From Candidatus Calidifonticultor daggyaiensis (GTDB lineage: Bacteria > Actinomycetota > Humimicrobiia > Humimicrobiales > Humimicrobiaceae): DNA of 15,910 bases. Positions 7,168-14,578 of the stretch are shown in pieces. Both the position numbers and the translations under genes were made by a program. Where the stretch lies: the NCBI GenBank assembly GCA_015661035.1, contig JACVJA010000003.1, forward strand, positions 1 through 15,910. The letters run 5' to 3'. Position 1 is the stretch's first letter. Each line of letters starts with the position of its first letter. The notes beneath the pieces were generated by a model. The model worked only from the letters and a program-made list of their open reading frames with translations, did no database searches and was not told where the DNA came from.

Positions 7168-9342
7168 TTAAATAAAAAATTTACCTATTTGATAAACAAT
7201 AAAAGAAACAGTCCATGCTAAAACTAACGTAAATCCAACCTGAAAAAACATTTCTTTTGTACCTGCTTCTTTCTGAAAAACAGCAAGGCTTGCAATACAT
7301 GGAAAATATAATAAACAAAATAACATAAAGTTAAACCCTATAAGAAGATTATATGTATTCCTTAATGCCAATCGTAAGTCTTCTTTTTCATTATGTGAAC
7401 TACCAATGCTAAAAGTTGTACCCAAAGTTGATACTACAACTTCTTTTCCAACCATTCCTGTTATTGAAGCTAGCGCTAAACGCCAGTCAAATCCTAAAGG
7501 TTTAAATACTGGTTCTATAAAATGACCAATTCTGCCTGCAGTAGAATACTCTAATTTTTTAAATGATAACCAAGCGTTTATTGTTGATATTTGTTTTTCA
7601 AATTCACTTCTTGAAATTTTGCCTTCAAGATAATTTATTTCTATTTGATTAATTTGAGCATTATATTCTTCTAATAATCCTTTATTTATAGAAGGGAATG
7701 TAAAAAGAATCCATATTATTATTGATACAGCTAAAATTATCGTTCCTGCTTTCTTTATGTATAGCCAAGTTCTTTCCCACATGTGCATTAAAATCCCCCT
7801 AATTGTGGGTAGTCTGTAAATAGGCAATTCCATAACAAATGGTTCAGATTCCCCTTTAAATCTAGTTACCCTTAAAAATTTTGCAAATAAAACAGCCATA
7901 AAAATTCCAATAATATAGATGGAAAAAATTATATTACCAGCATGTTTTTGAAAAAAAGTACCGGCAAAAAGAATATAAATTGGAAGCCTGCCCCCACAAC
8001 TCATAAAAGTATTAATATGCATAGTAATTAATCTATCATTTTTATTTTCTAATGTTCTCGTACACATATAAGCAGGCACTGTACATCCAAACCCTATAAG
8101 CATAGGAATAAAAGATTTTCCATGTAATCCAATTCTATGCATAATCCTATCCATTATAAAAGCTGCTCGAGCCATATATCCGCTATCTTCAAGTACTGCA
8201 ATGCAAATAAATAGAAGCATTATCTTGGGAGTAAAAACTAATACACCACCAACACCTGCAACTATGCCGTCTATTATTAATGATTTTAAATACCCTTCGG
8301 GAAGTAATATAGTGAAAAGCTCTGATAATTTATTAAATCCTAACTGAAGCCATTGAGTTGGATAATCACCCACCTTAAATACCAACTGAAATATCCCCCA
8401 CATTATTAGTGCAAAAATAGGCAGCCCTATAAAATTATTTAGTATAACTTGATCAATCTTATCACTAAAAGAAAGTTCTCTATCCTTATGATAAATTGTC
8501 GATTCTTTTAAAGCACCTTTAACAAATCCATACCTCGCTTCAGCAATTAGTGTTGTTGGATAAGAGCCAGTAATTCTTTTTATATGATTTACTGAACTTT
8601 CTAAAATTAAATTTATTTTTTCTTTTTCTTCTTCAGACAAATTTTGCAAAAGCTCTGCTAGGATTAATTCGTCATTTTCCAGAAGCTTAACAGAAATCCA
8701 CCTTAGATAATTTTTATTTAAAGATTCATGGTCAAAGAACTTAAATTTACTTAAAAGCTCTTGGATCTTTTTAATCTCAGTTTCTACTTCATCTCCATAT
8801 TTTATAAATACAAATTTATGTTCAAACTCCTCGTTATAAATTTTAATAATATTTTCTAAAATTTCTTGAGTTCCAACCCCTTTTGTACCAATAGATAAAA
8901 TAATGGGAGCTCCTAAAAGCTGGGATAATAATTCCAAATTTAATTTTAATCCACTTTTATTAAGTAAATCAGACATATTAAATACTAAAACCATCTTACA
9001 GTTCATTTCTATTAGCTGGGTAGTTAAGTATAAGTTTCTTTCTAAATTAGAAGCATCGATAATGTTAACAACAACCTCTGGTTTTTCTTTCAAAATATGA
9101 TTTCGTGTTATTACTTCTTCTTCAGAAAATGCAGTTAAACTGTAAGTACCTGGCAAGTCTATTATGTCAAAAATATAGTCTTTATATTTTTTTGTGCCTG
9201 TTTTAACCTCTACAGTAACTCCAGGATAATTACCAACATGTTGTCTTGCGCCAGTCATATTATTAAATATAGTAGTTTTACCAGAATTTGGGCTACCAAC
9301 CAAAGCAACACTGATTTCTTTATTCTTAATTTTTCCTATCAT
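7168..9342 (-). CDS. feoB: Ferrous iron transport protein B
   Basis: FeoB is the GTPase-linked Fe(II) permease of the cytoplasmic membrane; 724 residues is typical. The cytosolic G domain shows G1 at G16-S-P-N-S-G-K-T23, G3 at D62-L-P-G65 and G4 at N122-M-S-D125, followed by a helical GDI-like spacer (about 180-270). The permease half includes the paired Gate segments, the MARAAFIMDR region, GFGCTVPA, SCGGRLPIY and the C-terminal TGMVGKEVVVSTLGT motif. A charged insert of about 60 residues (roughly 550-610) precedes this last part. It follows feoA after 122 bases. No Shine-Dalgarno site is seen; the ATG is instead preceded directly by a perfect 14-bp palindrome (9343-9356). Confidence 0.97.
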   Translation of the reverse strand: MIGKIKNKEISVALVGSPNSGKTTIFNNMTGARQHVGNYPGVTVEVKTGTKKYKDYIFDIIDLPGTYSLTAFSEEEVITRNHILKEKPEVVVNIIDASNLERNLYLTTQLIEMNCKMVLVFNMSDLLNKSGLKLNLELLSQLLGAPIILSIGTKGVGTQEILENIIKIYNEEFEHKFVFIKYGDEVETEIKKIQELLSKFKFFDHESLNKNYLRWISVKLLENDELILAELLQNLSEEEKEKINLILESSVNHIKRITGSYPTTLIAEARYGFVKGALKESTIYHKDRELSFSDKIDQVILNNFIGLPIFALIMWGIFQLVFKVGDYPTQWLQLGFNKLSELFTILLPEGYLKSLIIDGIVAGVGGVLVFTPKIMLLFICIAVLEDSGYMARAAFIMDRIMHRIGLHGKSFIPMLIGFGCTVPAYMCTRTLENKNDRLITMHINTFMSCGGRLPIYILFAGTFFQKHAGNIIFSIYIIGIFMAVLFAKFLRVTRFKGESEPFVMELPIYRLPTIRGILMHMWERTWLYIKKAGTIILAVSIIIWILFTFPSINKGLLEEYNAQINQIEINYLEGKISRSEFEKQISTINAWLSFKKLEYSTAGRIGHFIEPVFKPLGFDWRLALASITGMVGKEVVVSTLGTTFSIGSSHNEKEDLRLALRNTYNLLIGFNFMLFCLLYFPCIASLAVFQKEAGTKEMFFQVGFTLVLAWTVSFIVYQIGKFFI

Positions 9343-9381
9343 GTTATTTAAATAACTTAGTATTACTTATAACCTAGTATT
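9343..9381. repeat. palindrome and 17-bp-period direct repeat upstream of feoB
   Basis: GTTATTTAAATAAC (9343-9356) is a perfect palindrome touching the feoB ATG. ATAACTTAGTATT (9352-9364) and ATAACCTAGTATT (9369-9381) are direct repeats with one mismatch and a 17-bp period. They may affect feoB translation or be chance in AT-rich DNA. Confidence 0.5.
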
Positions 9382-9464
9382 TTTTAAGTTTTTATTTCCT
9401 AACTTTTTATATAGTTTTATTTTCACATAAAAACATTATTTATTTAAATTTAGATTAATAGTTT

Positions 9465-9794
9465 TTAGTTTTCTAAAACTTCAGCAACTTCGATTTTGTG
9501 GGCAATCCCCCTGCCAAGTGCAATTCTTACGCCTTTTACGGCTATTGTCATTGGTCCACCCCAAGTTTGATGAATAACTTTAATAATATCACCATTTATT
9601 ATCCCCATTGCATTTAACCTAGAAATCAAACAATGACCCCCTGCAATATTTACAATCTTATATTTTTTTCCCTGTGATGCATGTGCCAATAATATTATCT
9701 TGCTTTCTTCTTTATTTTTTTCTTTTTTGTTTATAATTGTTTTATTCTCTTTTTTAAATTCTAAATTTAACTTATGGTTTAATCCCAATGTCAA
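9465..9794 (-). CDS. feoA: Ferrous iron transport protein A
   Basis: FeoA is a small SH3-like cytosolic partner that modulates FeoB. The domain occupies about residues 33-107 of the longest reading and shows the expected GKKYKIVNIAGG start, a MGI turn (MGIINGDIIKV) and the GVRIALGRGIAHKIEV end. Before it lies a Lys/Glu-rich extension of about 30 residues, unusual for this ~75-85-residue family. There is no ATG. The first TTG (9792-9794) is only one base from an AGGGGG Shine-Dalgarno-like run. A second TTG (9786-9788), two codons on, has the better 7-base spacing, so I favour 9788 as the start. It opens the operon feoA-feoB-small protein-dtxR-CBS. Confidence 0.9.
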   Translation of the reverse strand: MTLGLNHKLNLEFKKENKTIINKKEKNKEESKIILLAHASQGKKYKIVNIAGGHCLISRLNAMGIINGDIIKVIHQTWGGPMTIAVKGVRIALGRGIAHKIEVAEVLEN

Positions 9795-9884
9795 TCCCCC
9801 TGTATTTAATACTTATATATAGATAAAATAATTAAGATTTAAAGACTTAATTAACTATCAGATTAAGCTTAAATTATATATATC

Positions 9885-9914
9885 TAATAAAGTTAGATGT
9901 GTCTAACTTTATTA
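9885..9914. promoter_or_regulatory. candidate DtxR/MntR-type operator of the feo operon
   Basis: TAATAAAGTTAGA (9885-9897), TGTG, TCTAACTTTATTA (9902-9914) form a perfect 13-4-13 inverted repeat. The GTTAG...CTAAC core resembles operators of the DtxR/IdeR/MntR superfamily. It begins right at the end of the predicted feoA -10 box and covers the likely transcription start, an ideal place for repression by the regulator at 6486-6926. Confidence 0.7.
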
Positions 9915-9943
9915 AATTTATTAAATAAAATAATAATTGTCAA
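9915..9943 (-). promoter_or_regulatory. feoA promoter
   Basis: Reading leftward, TTGACA (9938-9943) is followed after 17 bases by TAAATT (9915-9920), a 6/6 and a 4/6 match to sigma-70 type boxes. The spacing and the operator directly downstream support the call. Confidence 0.55.
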
Positions 9944-10155
9944 TAATAAATTATAATTATTCTTATTATTTTTTTATTATTGTCTTAGTTTGCTTGACAT
10001 TAAAAAAAATTAAAAATAAATTGAGGATTTAATTAATTTAATAATTAGTAATTTTATTGTTTTTCTTTTTGAAAAAAATATTATGGAGAATATTATTAAG
10101 AGTTTGTAATCTTTACCTTTCAAACCGATTTATAAAAATATATTCTACTATTTTT
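9944..10155. other. intergenic region between rhaA and the feo promoter
   Basis: Together with the operator, promoter and feoA leader this is part of a 361-base gene-free stretch (9795-10155). A weak AT-only hairpin (AATATT, 6-base loop, AATATT; 10077-10094) followed by seven U on the minus strand may terminate rhaA transcription. A TTGACA on the plus strand (9994-9999) has no gene to serve. Nothing else is recognisable. Confidence 0.4.
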
Positions 10156-11424
10156 CTAACTACTTCTTTTCCTTAAAACATTATTTTCATAAGACATTAC
10201 TTGGTTAATTAACTCTTTTTCCTTAGGTGTATTATTTGACTCACAGAAATAATCCCAAACATCTCCCCAAGGCATAGATTTTAAATTCTCTAGTAATGCA
10301 AGTCTTGCAAAATAATTTCCTTCTTCTTCATATTCTCTAAGCTTTTCTGTAGGCTCTAATAATGCAATAAGTAAAGCTTTAAGAACTGATCTGGCACCTA
10401 AAGCCCAGGCTCCAACTCTATTGATACTTGCATCAAAATAATCTGTTCCGATAAAAACTTTATTTAAAGCATTTGCTCTCACTATTTCTTGCATTATCGC
10501 AACTAGTTCTTCTGCTATTATTGGTACATGATCACTATCCCACCTAATACCTCTGGTAACATGTAGTTGTATACCTTTTACATAGGGTAAAACTGCCGAA
10601 ATCTTATCAGATACTACTTCAGTAGGATGTAAATGCCCTGTATCAAGAGTTATTTGAATACCATTTTTAACTGCATAACATAAATAAAATTCTGCAGACC
10701 CAACTGTATAAGATTCTACCCCTATTCCAAAAAGTTTTGGCTCCAATGAATCTTGCATATTTTCTTCAGGATATTTTTTTGCAAAAATTTCATCTAAAGA
10801 TTTTAGTAACTGCAATCTATATTTAAGCCTGTTTACAGTAATATCTTTTGAACCATCAGGAATCCATATATTATTAAAACAAACTTGTTTTAATTGACTT
10901 CCGATATAATTACAAATTTCTCTTGACCTGACAGCATGTTCAACCCAGTATTTTCTAATTTTTTCATTTAATGCAGAAAGAGTTCTGCCATCTTCTGTAA
11001 AATCGTGAGAAAAAAATGTTGGATTATAGTCTATACCAATATTTAAAGACTTTGCCCACTGAACCCAGCTGGTAAAATGCTTTATCTCAATTTTGTCTCG
11101 CCCTTCCAATCTTCCTTTATAATCACCGTGCATTGCTTCTAAAGCAAATTTCTTTTTACCAGGGATTAGCGAAAAAGCTTTTTCTGCATCACTTCTAAAC
11201 TCATCTATATTTCTAGGTTTACCAGGAAAATTACCAGTAACTAGAATTCCGCCGCCACCTAATGATGAGGCTTCCTTTTCAAAACCTGACACATCATCAC
11301 CCTGCCAACAGTTAATTGAGATTGCAACATTTTTTAAAGTATTAATAGCTGAATCTGTATCAATTCCATACTCCAAATATTTTTCTTTTGCTATCCTATA
11401 TAGGCTTTCAGCTGACCAAGACAT
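10156..11424 (-). CDS. rhaA: L-rhamnose isomerase
   Basis: RhaA interconverts L-rhamnose and L-rhamnulose in the cytosol with divalent metals, the first step of phosphorylative rhamnose breakdown. The 422 residues show the signature SINCWQGDDVSGFE (36-49), LEAMHGDY (95-102), and metal-site residues in the usual order: E237 (GVESYT), D261 and H264 (LDTGHLHPTE), H288, D296 and D298 (LHVTRGIRWDSDHV), and D328/D331 (GTDYFD). AGGAGG precedes the ATG with a 7-base gap. A TATAAT box reading leftward lies at 11514-11519. No rhamnulokinase or rhamnulose-phosphate aldolase gene lies in the window. The gene is divergent from the membrane protein and dhaKL genes. Isomerases of this family accept other sugars, so rhamnose is the likely but not the only possible substrate. 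Confidence 0.95.
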   Translation of the reverse strand: MSWSAESLYRIAKEKYLEYGIDTDSAINTLKNVAISINCWQGDDVSGFEKEASSLGGGGILVTGNFPGKPRNIDEFRSDAEKAFSLIPGKKKFALEAMHGDYKGRLEGRDKIEIKHFTSWVQWAKSLNIGIDYNPTFFSHDFTEDGRTLSALNEKIRKYWVEHAVRSREICNYIGSQLKQVCFNNIWIPDGSKDITVNRLKYRLQLLKSLDEIFAKKYPEENMQDSLEPKLFGIGVESYTVGSAEFYLCYAVKNGIQITLDTGHLHPTEVVSDKISAVLPYVKGIQLHVTRGIRWDSDHVPIIAEELVAIMQEIVRANALNKVFIGTDYFDASINRVGAWALGARSVLKALLIALLEPTEKLREYEEEGNYFARLALLENLKSMPWGDVWDYFCESNNTPKEKELINQVMSYENNVLRKRSS

Positions 11425-11513
11425 ATTTTTTTCCTCCTACTTTAATTCATGTTTAAAATTTTAATAATATTTATTAGCTTAAAAAATTGTATTTTTTATA
11501 ACCTTAATACTTC

Positions 11514-11519
11514 ATTATA
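11514..11519 (-). promoter_or_regulatory. -10 box of rhaA promoter
   Basis: A perfect TATAAT on the minus strand lies about 90 bases upstream of the rhaA ATG. The -35 candidate TTGCAT, 16 bases before it, is poor. A second TATAAT on the plus strand (11552-11557) could serve the divergent membrane protein gene. The two promoters would overlap back to back. Confidence 0.45.
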
Positions 11520-11586
11520 AATTTAATATTTTTTTATGCAAAATTATTTTCTATAATAACTATATCTTTTTATCAAGGAGAAAAAA

Positions 11587-12555
11587 ATTAAAAAAGAAAA
11601 ACTATTTTTAACAATAAGAATTATAATAAGTTTTTCGCTATTTAGCTTTTTAATTTTTAAAAATTACTCAAATTTAAAAGAATTTTTCAAAACAATTCAT
11701 AATTTTAGCATACCTTTTTTTATAATTTCTTTAAGCCTTTTTAGTATTGGTATTTTTATACAAATGTTAAGATGGGAAATATTATTAAAAGCTATGAAGA
11801 TTTATATAAATAAAGCGTTTTTACTCCAGTCCTATTTTATAGGTTTTTTTTACAGTAACATTTTTCCTACAAATATTGGGGGTGATATTTACAGAGCCTA
11901 TGATCTTCATAATAATAAAAAAATTGATTTAAATAAAAATATTTCAGTTATAATTATTGAAAGGCTTGTAAGTGTTGCCTCGGCATCTATATATGTATTG
12001 ATATCTTTTTTTATTTTATATAAACTTTTAAATATCAAAATTATATTAAGTCTTACATTAATACCAGTTATTATTCTAATTCTATTTCTAGCAATTTTAA
12101 AACCAGCAAAATTCAAACTTGACAAACTTTTTTTAAAATCATCCAAATTAAATAAATTTCAAACTAAGTTTGAAAATCTTAGAAAAAGCCTTTTAGATTT
12201 CAAGGATAAAAAAAAGTATATTTTTTTAAGTTTTATTTTAAGCTTAATATCTCAAACATTTTTTATTGGTTGCTATTACTTTGTTAATTTATATTCAAAA
12301 ATTAATCTAAATTTTTTAACATTTTTATTTATAAATCCGATTATAACTCTATCCGCAAATATACCAATTACAATTGGAGGAATAGGAGTTAGAGAAAATG
12401 TTGCAGTGCTTATACTACAAAAATTTGGTGCTGTTCAGTCAAATTCAGCTATTTTTGCTATAGTTATTTTATCAATTATAATAATTAATGCTATAATAGG
12501 TGGTATACTTTATATAATAAAAAATATTTTTTATAAATCAAAAGGCATATTATAA
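11587..12555 (+). CDS. LPG-synthase-TM/UPF0104 family multi-pass membrane protein, apparent ATT start
   Basis: This integral membrane protein has about eight hydrophobic segments and belongs to the family of the flippase-like domain of MprF. Family marks are G98-G99-D100 followed by YRAYDL in the first conserved block and G264-G-I-G-V-R-E270 near the end. The first ATG in frame (11764) would remove the first 59 residues. Those residues encode a basic start (KKEK), two hydrophobic stretches (about 6-24 and 41-58) and the LRWEILLKA entry typical of the family N-terminus. The only sensible start is ATT at 11587, six bases after a perfect AAGGAG (11575-11580). An in-frame stop (11557) closes the frame upstream and no ATG/GTG/TTG lies between. 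This gives 322 residues, normal for the family. The substrate is unknown; lipid translocation is the family's general role. Confidence 0.8.
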   Translation: MKKEKLFLTIRIIISFSLFSFLIFKNYSNLKEFFKTIHNFSIPFFIISLSLFSIGIFIQMLRWEILLKAMKIYINKAFLLQSYFIGFFYSNIFPTNIGGDIYRAYDLHNNKKIDLNKNISVIIIERLVSVASASIYVLISFFILYKLLNIKIILSLTLIPVIILILFLAILKPAKFKLDKLFLKSSKLNKFQTKFENLRKSLLDFKDKKKYIFLSFILSLISQTFFIGCYYFVNLYSKINLNFLTFLFINPIITLSANIPITIGGIGVRENVAVLILQKFGAVQSNSAIFAIVILSIIIINAIIGGILYIIKNIFYKSKGIL

Positions 12556-12752
12556 GACATATTATCATATTATAAAGGTATTTTATAAAAAATATTCTAT
12601 AAAAAATTTAAAAATAATAAAAATTTTGTTAAAAAATAGAAATAATTTGTCTTTCTGCTTAGCTTATTTTATTTAATTTTATATCTTAATTTTATAACAA
12701 GAAATATTATTAATAAAATTTATCATCTTATTATACGCGATAGTAGAATTAA

Positions 12753-13763
12753 ATTAAAAAATTTATAAATGATCCAAATAAAGTTGTTGATGAAGCACTT
12801 GAAGGATATGTTGCTGCTTACAAAGATTATGTTGAGATTTTACCAGATGCAAGAGTACTTGTAAGAAAAAACCTTTCTGATTTTCAAAAAGTTGGTGTTA
12901 TAACTGGCGGTGGCTCAGGACATAAGCCAGCATTTTTAGGTTATGTTGGAGAAGGTTTATGTGATGCTGCAGCAATTGGTGAAATATTTGCTGCACCCCC
13001 AGCTGACTGGATTTATAAAGGAATTAAAAAAATAAATATGGGTAAAGGAGTAATATGTCTTTATGGTAACTTTTCTGGTGATATAATGAACTTTAGAATG
13101 GCTCAAACTTTAGCTGAAGCTGATGGAATACAAGTAACTGAAGTAATTGCAAGAGATGATATTGCATCTGCACCAAAAGAAAATATTCAAAACAGAAGAG
13201 CTGTTGCTGGTGAAGTTATAATGTGGAAAGTTGGCGGTGCTGCAGCACAAGAAGGAATGAGTTTAAATAAAGTAAAAGAAGTTGCCGAAAGAGCTATAAA
13301 CAACACAAGATCTTTTGGAGTTGGGACATATCCATGCATAATTCCAGCTACAGGTAAACCAAGCTTTAAATTAGAAGAAGATGAAATGGAAATAGGCATT
13401 GGTCATCATGGAGAACCAGGTATTAGAAAAGAAAAAATGAAAAGTGCTGACGAAACAACTACAATGTTAATGGACGCCATCTTAGAAGACTTACCTTTTA
13501 AAAATGGCGATAAAGTAAGTGTTTTAATTAATGGGCTTGGTGCAACCCCTTTCCAGGAGCTATTTATAATAAATAGAAAGGTTTCTGAAATTCTGGAAAA
13601 ATACAAAATTAAAAAAATAATTACTTATGTTGGAGAATACTTTACATCATTAGAAATGGCTGGCTTTTCTATAACTTTAACTAAAGTCGATGATGAAATA
13701 GCAAGATTAATTCTTGCAAAAGCTGATAGTCCAATGTTTAAACAATTTGATCTTAATAAATAA
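12753..13763 (+). CDS. dhaK: Dihydroxyacetone kinase subunit DhaK-like, apparent ATT start
   Basis: DhaK binds dihydroxyacetone or a similar short ketose covalently through a His and hands it to DhaL for phosphorylation. From ATT (12753) the frame is open for 336 residues, the usual length. It reads KKFINDPNKVVDEALEGYV, the normal DhaK N-terminus, so ATT sits where Met is expected. A TAA in frame is directly before it, and the first ATG (13038) would cut off 95 residues including G52-G-G-S-G-H57-K-P59, a conserved substrate motif. The covalent-His region is G-H218-H219-G-E-P-G. Two details depart from the common form: K58 where Glu is usual (GSGHEP) and the double His. No good Shine-Dalgarno site is seen. 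The gene is either translated from AUU or has lost its start. dhaL follows after 35 bases. Confidence 0.85.
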   Translation: MKKFINDPNKVVDEALEGYVAAYKDYVEILPDARVLVRKNLSDFQKVGVITGGGSGHKPAFLGYVGEGLCDAAAIGEIFAAPPADWIYKGIKKINMGKGVICLYGNFSGDIMNFRMAQTLAEADGIQVTEVIARDDIASAPKENIQNRRAVAGEVIMWKVGGAAAQEGMSLNKVKEVAERAINNTRSFGVGTYPCIIPATGKPSFKLEEDEMEIGIGHHGEPGIRKEKMKSADETTTMLMDAILEDLPFKNGDKVSVLINGLGATPFQELFIINRKVSEILEKYKIKKIITYVGEYFTSLEMAGFSITLTKVDDEIARLILAKADSPMFKQFDLNK

Positions 13764-13798
13764 TCTTTAATATTAATAATATTAAGAAAAGAGGAGTT

Positions 13799-14440
13799 AT
13801 GGAAATTTCTGCAGAACAGTTTAAAAATATTTTAATAAATATTGCAGATACCATTGAAAAAAATGTTAATTACTTAACAGAACTTGATGCTGAAATTGGA
13901 GATGGTGATCATGGAGTAAATATGAATAAAGGCTTTAAAAAAATAAAAAGCCAACTTTTAGAAGCTGATGCAGACACTAATAAAGACATAGGCGAAATTT
14001 TAATTAATGCAGGTAAAGTCCTACTTAATGAAATTGGTGGCGCAATGGGGCCACTATACGGTGGAGGTATGGTAAAAGCCGGCATAACATTAAAAGGTAA
14101 AGAAAAAATTAATAAAAATGACATACTAATACTTTTTTCTTCAATGCTGGACTCTATTAAATCATTAGGTGGCGCAAAAATTGGTGATAAAACAATGGTT
14201 GATACAATTGAACCTTTTGTAAATACATATAAAGAACAAATAGAACAATTAAAAAATAATGATTTAAAATCAGCTTTTAAGACTGCATTAGATGCTGCAA
14301 AAAATGGCATGTTATCTACGAAAGATTTAGTTAGTAAGATTGGCCGATCATCTAGACTCTTAGAAAGAAGTAAAGGTCATATTGATGTAGGAGCAGCTTC
14401 AAGTTATTTAATTTTAGAAGCTTTCTATAACAGCTTATAA
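13799..14440 (+). CDS. dhaL: Dihydroxyacetone kinase subunit DhaL
   Basis: DhaL is the nucleotide-binding subunit that transfers phosphate to the ketose held by DhaK. The 213-residue length is typical. The magnesium-nucleotide Asp residues D30, D35 and D37 lie in D30-A-E-I-G-D-G-D-H-G39, at the same numbers as in E. coli DhaL. The glycine-rich loop GGAMGPLYGGG and the later GGAKIGDKTMVDT segment, plus the SKIGRSSRLLERSKGHIDVGAAS end, complete the family pattern. GAGGAG lies 2 bases before the ATG. No DhaM phosphodonor subunit is in the window, so whether the pair uses ATP directly or a PTS donor is open. An insertion sequence begins 38 bases after the stop, so any further operon gene may have been separated. 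Confidence 0.93.
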   Translation: MEISAEQFKNILINIADTIEKNVNYLTELDAEIGDGDHGVNMNKGFKKIKSQLLEADADTNKDIGEILINAGKVLLNEIGGAMGPLYGGGMVKAGITLKGKEKINKNDILILFSSMLDSIKSLGGAKIGDKTMVDTIEPFVNTYKEQIEQLKNNDLKSAFKTALDAAKNGMLSTKDLVSKIGRSSRLLERSKGHIDVGAASSYLILEAFYNSL

Positions 14441-14478
14441 AACTTAATCTTGTTAAAATTTAATGAATAACTGATATA

Positions 14479-14500
14479 TATCAATACATCGTAGACTCTT
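14479..14500 (+). repeat. left outer inverted repeat of the IS
   Basis: The 22 bases run from TATCAATACATC through GTAGACTCTT. The reverse complement of the right outer repeat matches except at two positions inside the first nine bases. Confidence 0.75.
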
Positions 14501-14513
14501 AATGAAAGGTATG

Positions 14514-14531
14514 TATCAATACATCGTGAAC
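14514..14531 (+). repeat. left inner copy of the IS end repeat
   Basis: TATCAATACATCGTGAAC repeats the outer copy core in direct orientation 35 bp further in, suggesting a second transposase binding site. Confidence 0.7.
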
Positions 14532-14552
14532 TTGGTACGGTTATATTCTATG

Positions 14553-14577
14553 CTGACCTCAAAAAAAGAGGAGTCAG
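14553..14577 (+). promoter_or_regulatory. hairpin covering the transposase ribosome binding site
   Basis: CTGACCTC (14553-14560) can pair with GAG and GTCAG of GAGGAGTCAG (14568-14577), leaving a 2-base bulge and a seven-A loop. The right arm contains the GAGGAG site (14568-14573) located 5 bases before the transposase ATG, so folding would hide it, a known way IS elements limit transposase synthesis from read-through transcripts. Confidence 0.5.
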
Positions 14578-14578
14578 T

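Noticed and set aside
9994..9999. TTGACA on the plus strand as a promoter
   Set aside because: No suitable -10 at the proper spacing and no plus-strand gene until 11587.
11907..12146. Minus-strand open frame inside the membrane protein gene
   Set aside because: Antisense shadow of a well supported multi-pass membrane protein.
13909..14310. Long open frame on the minus strand inside dhaL
   Set aside because: It mirrors the codon pattern of dhaL, has no ribosome binding site and no family resemblance, while dhaL itself is unmistakable.
14479..14531. Repeats of ATCAATACATCGT spaced 35 bp, superficially CRISPR-like
   Set aside because: Only two copies, mirrored at the far end of the same transposase unit; they are IS end repeats.
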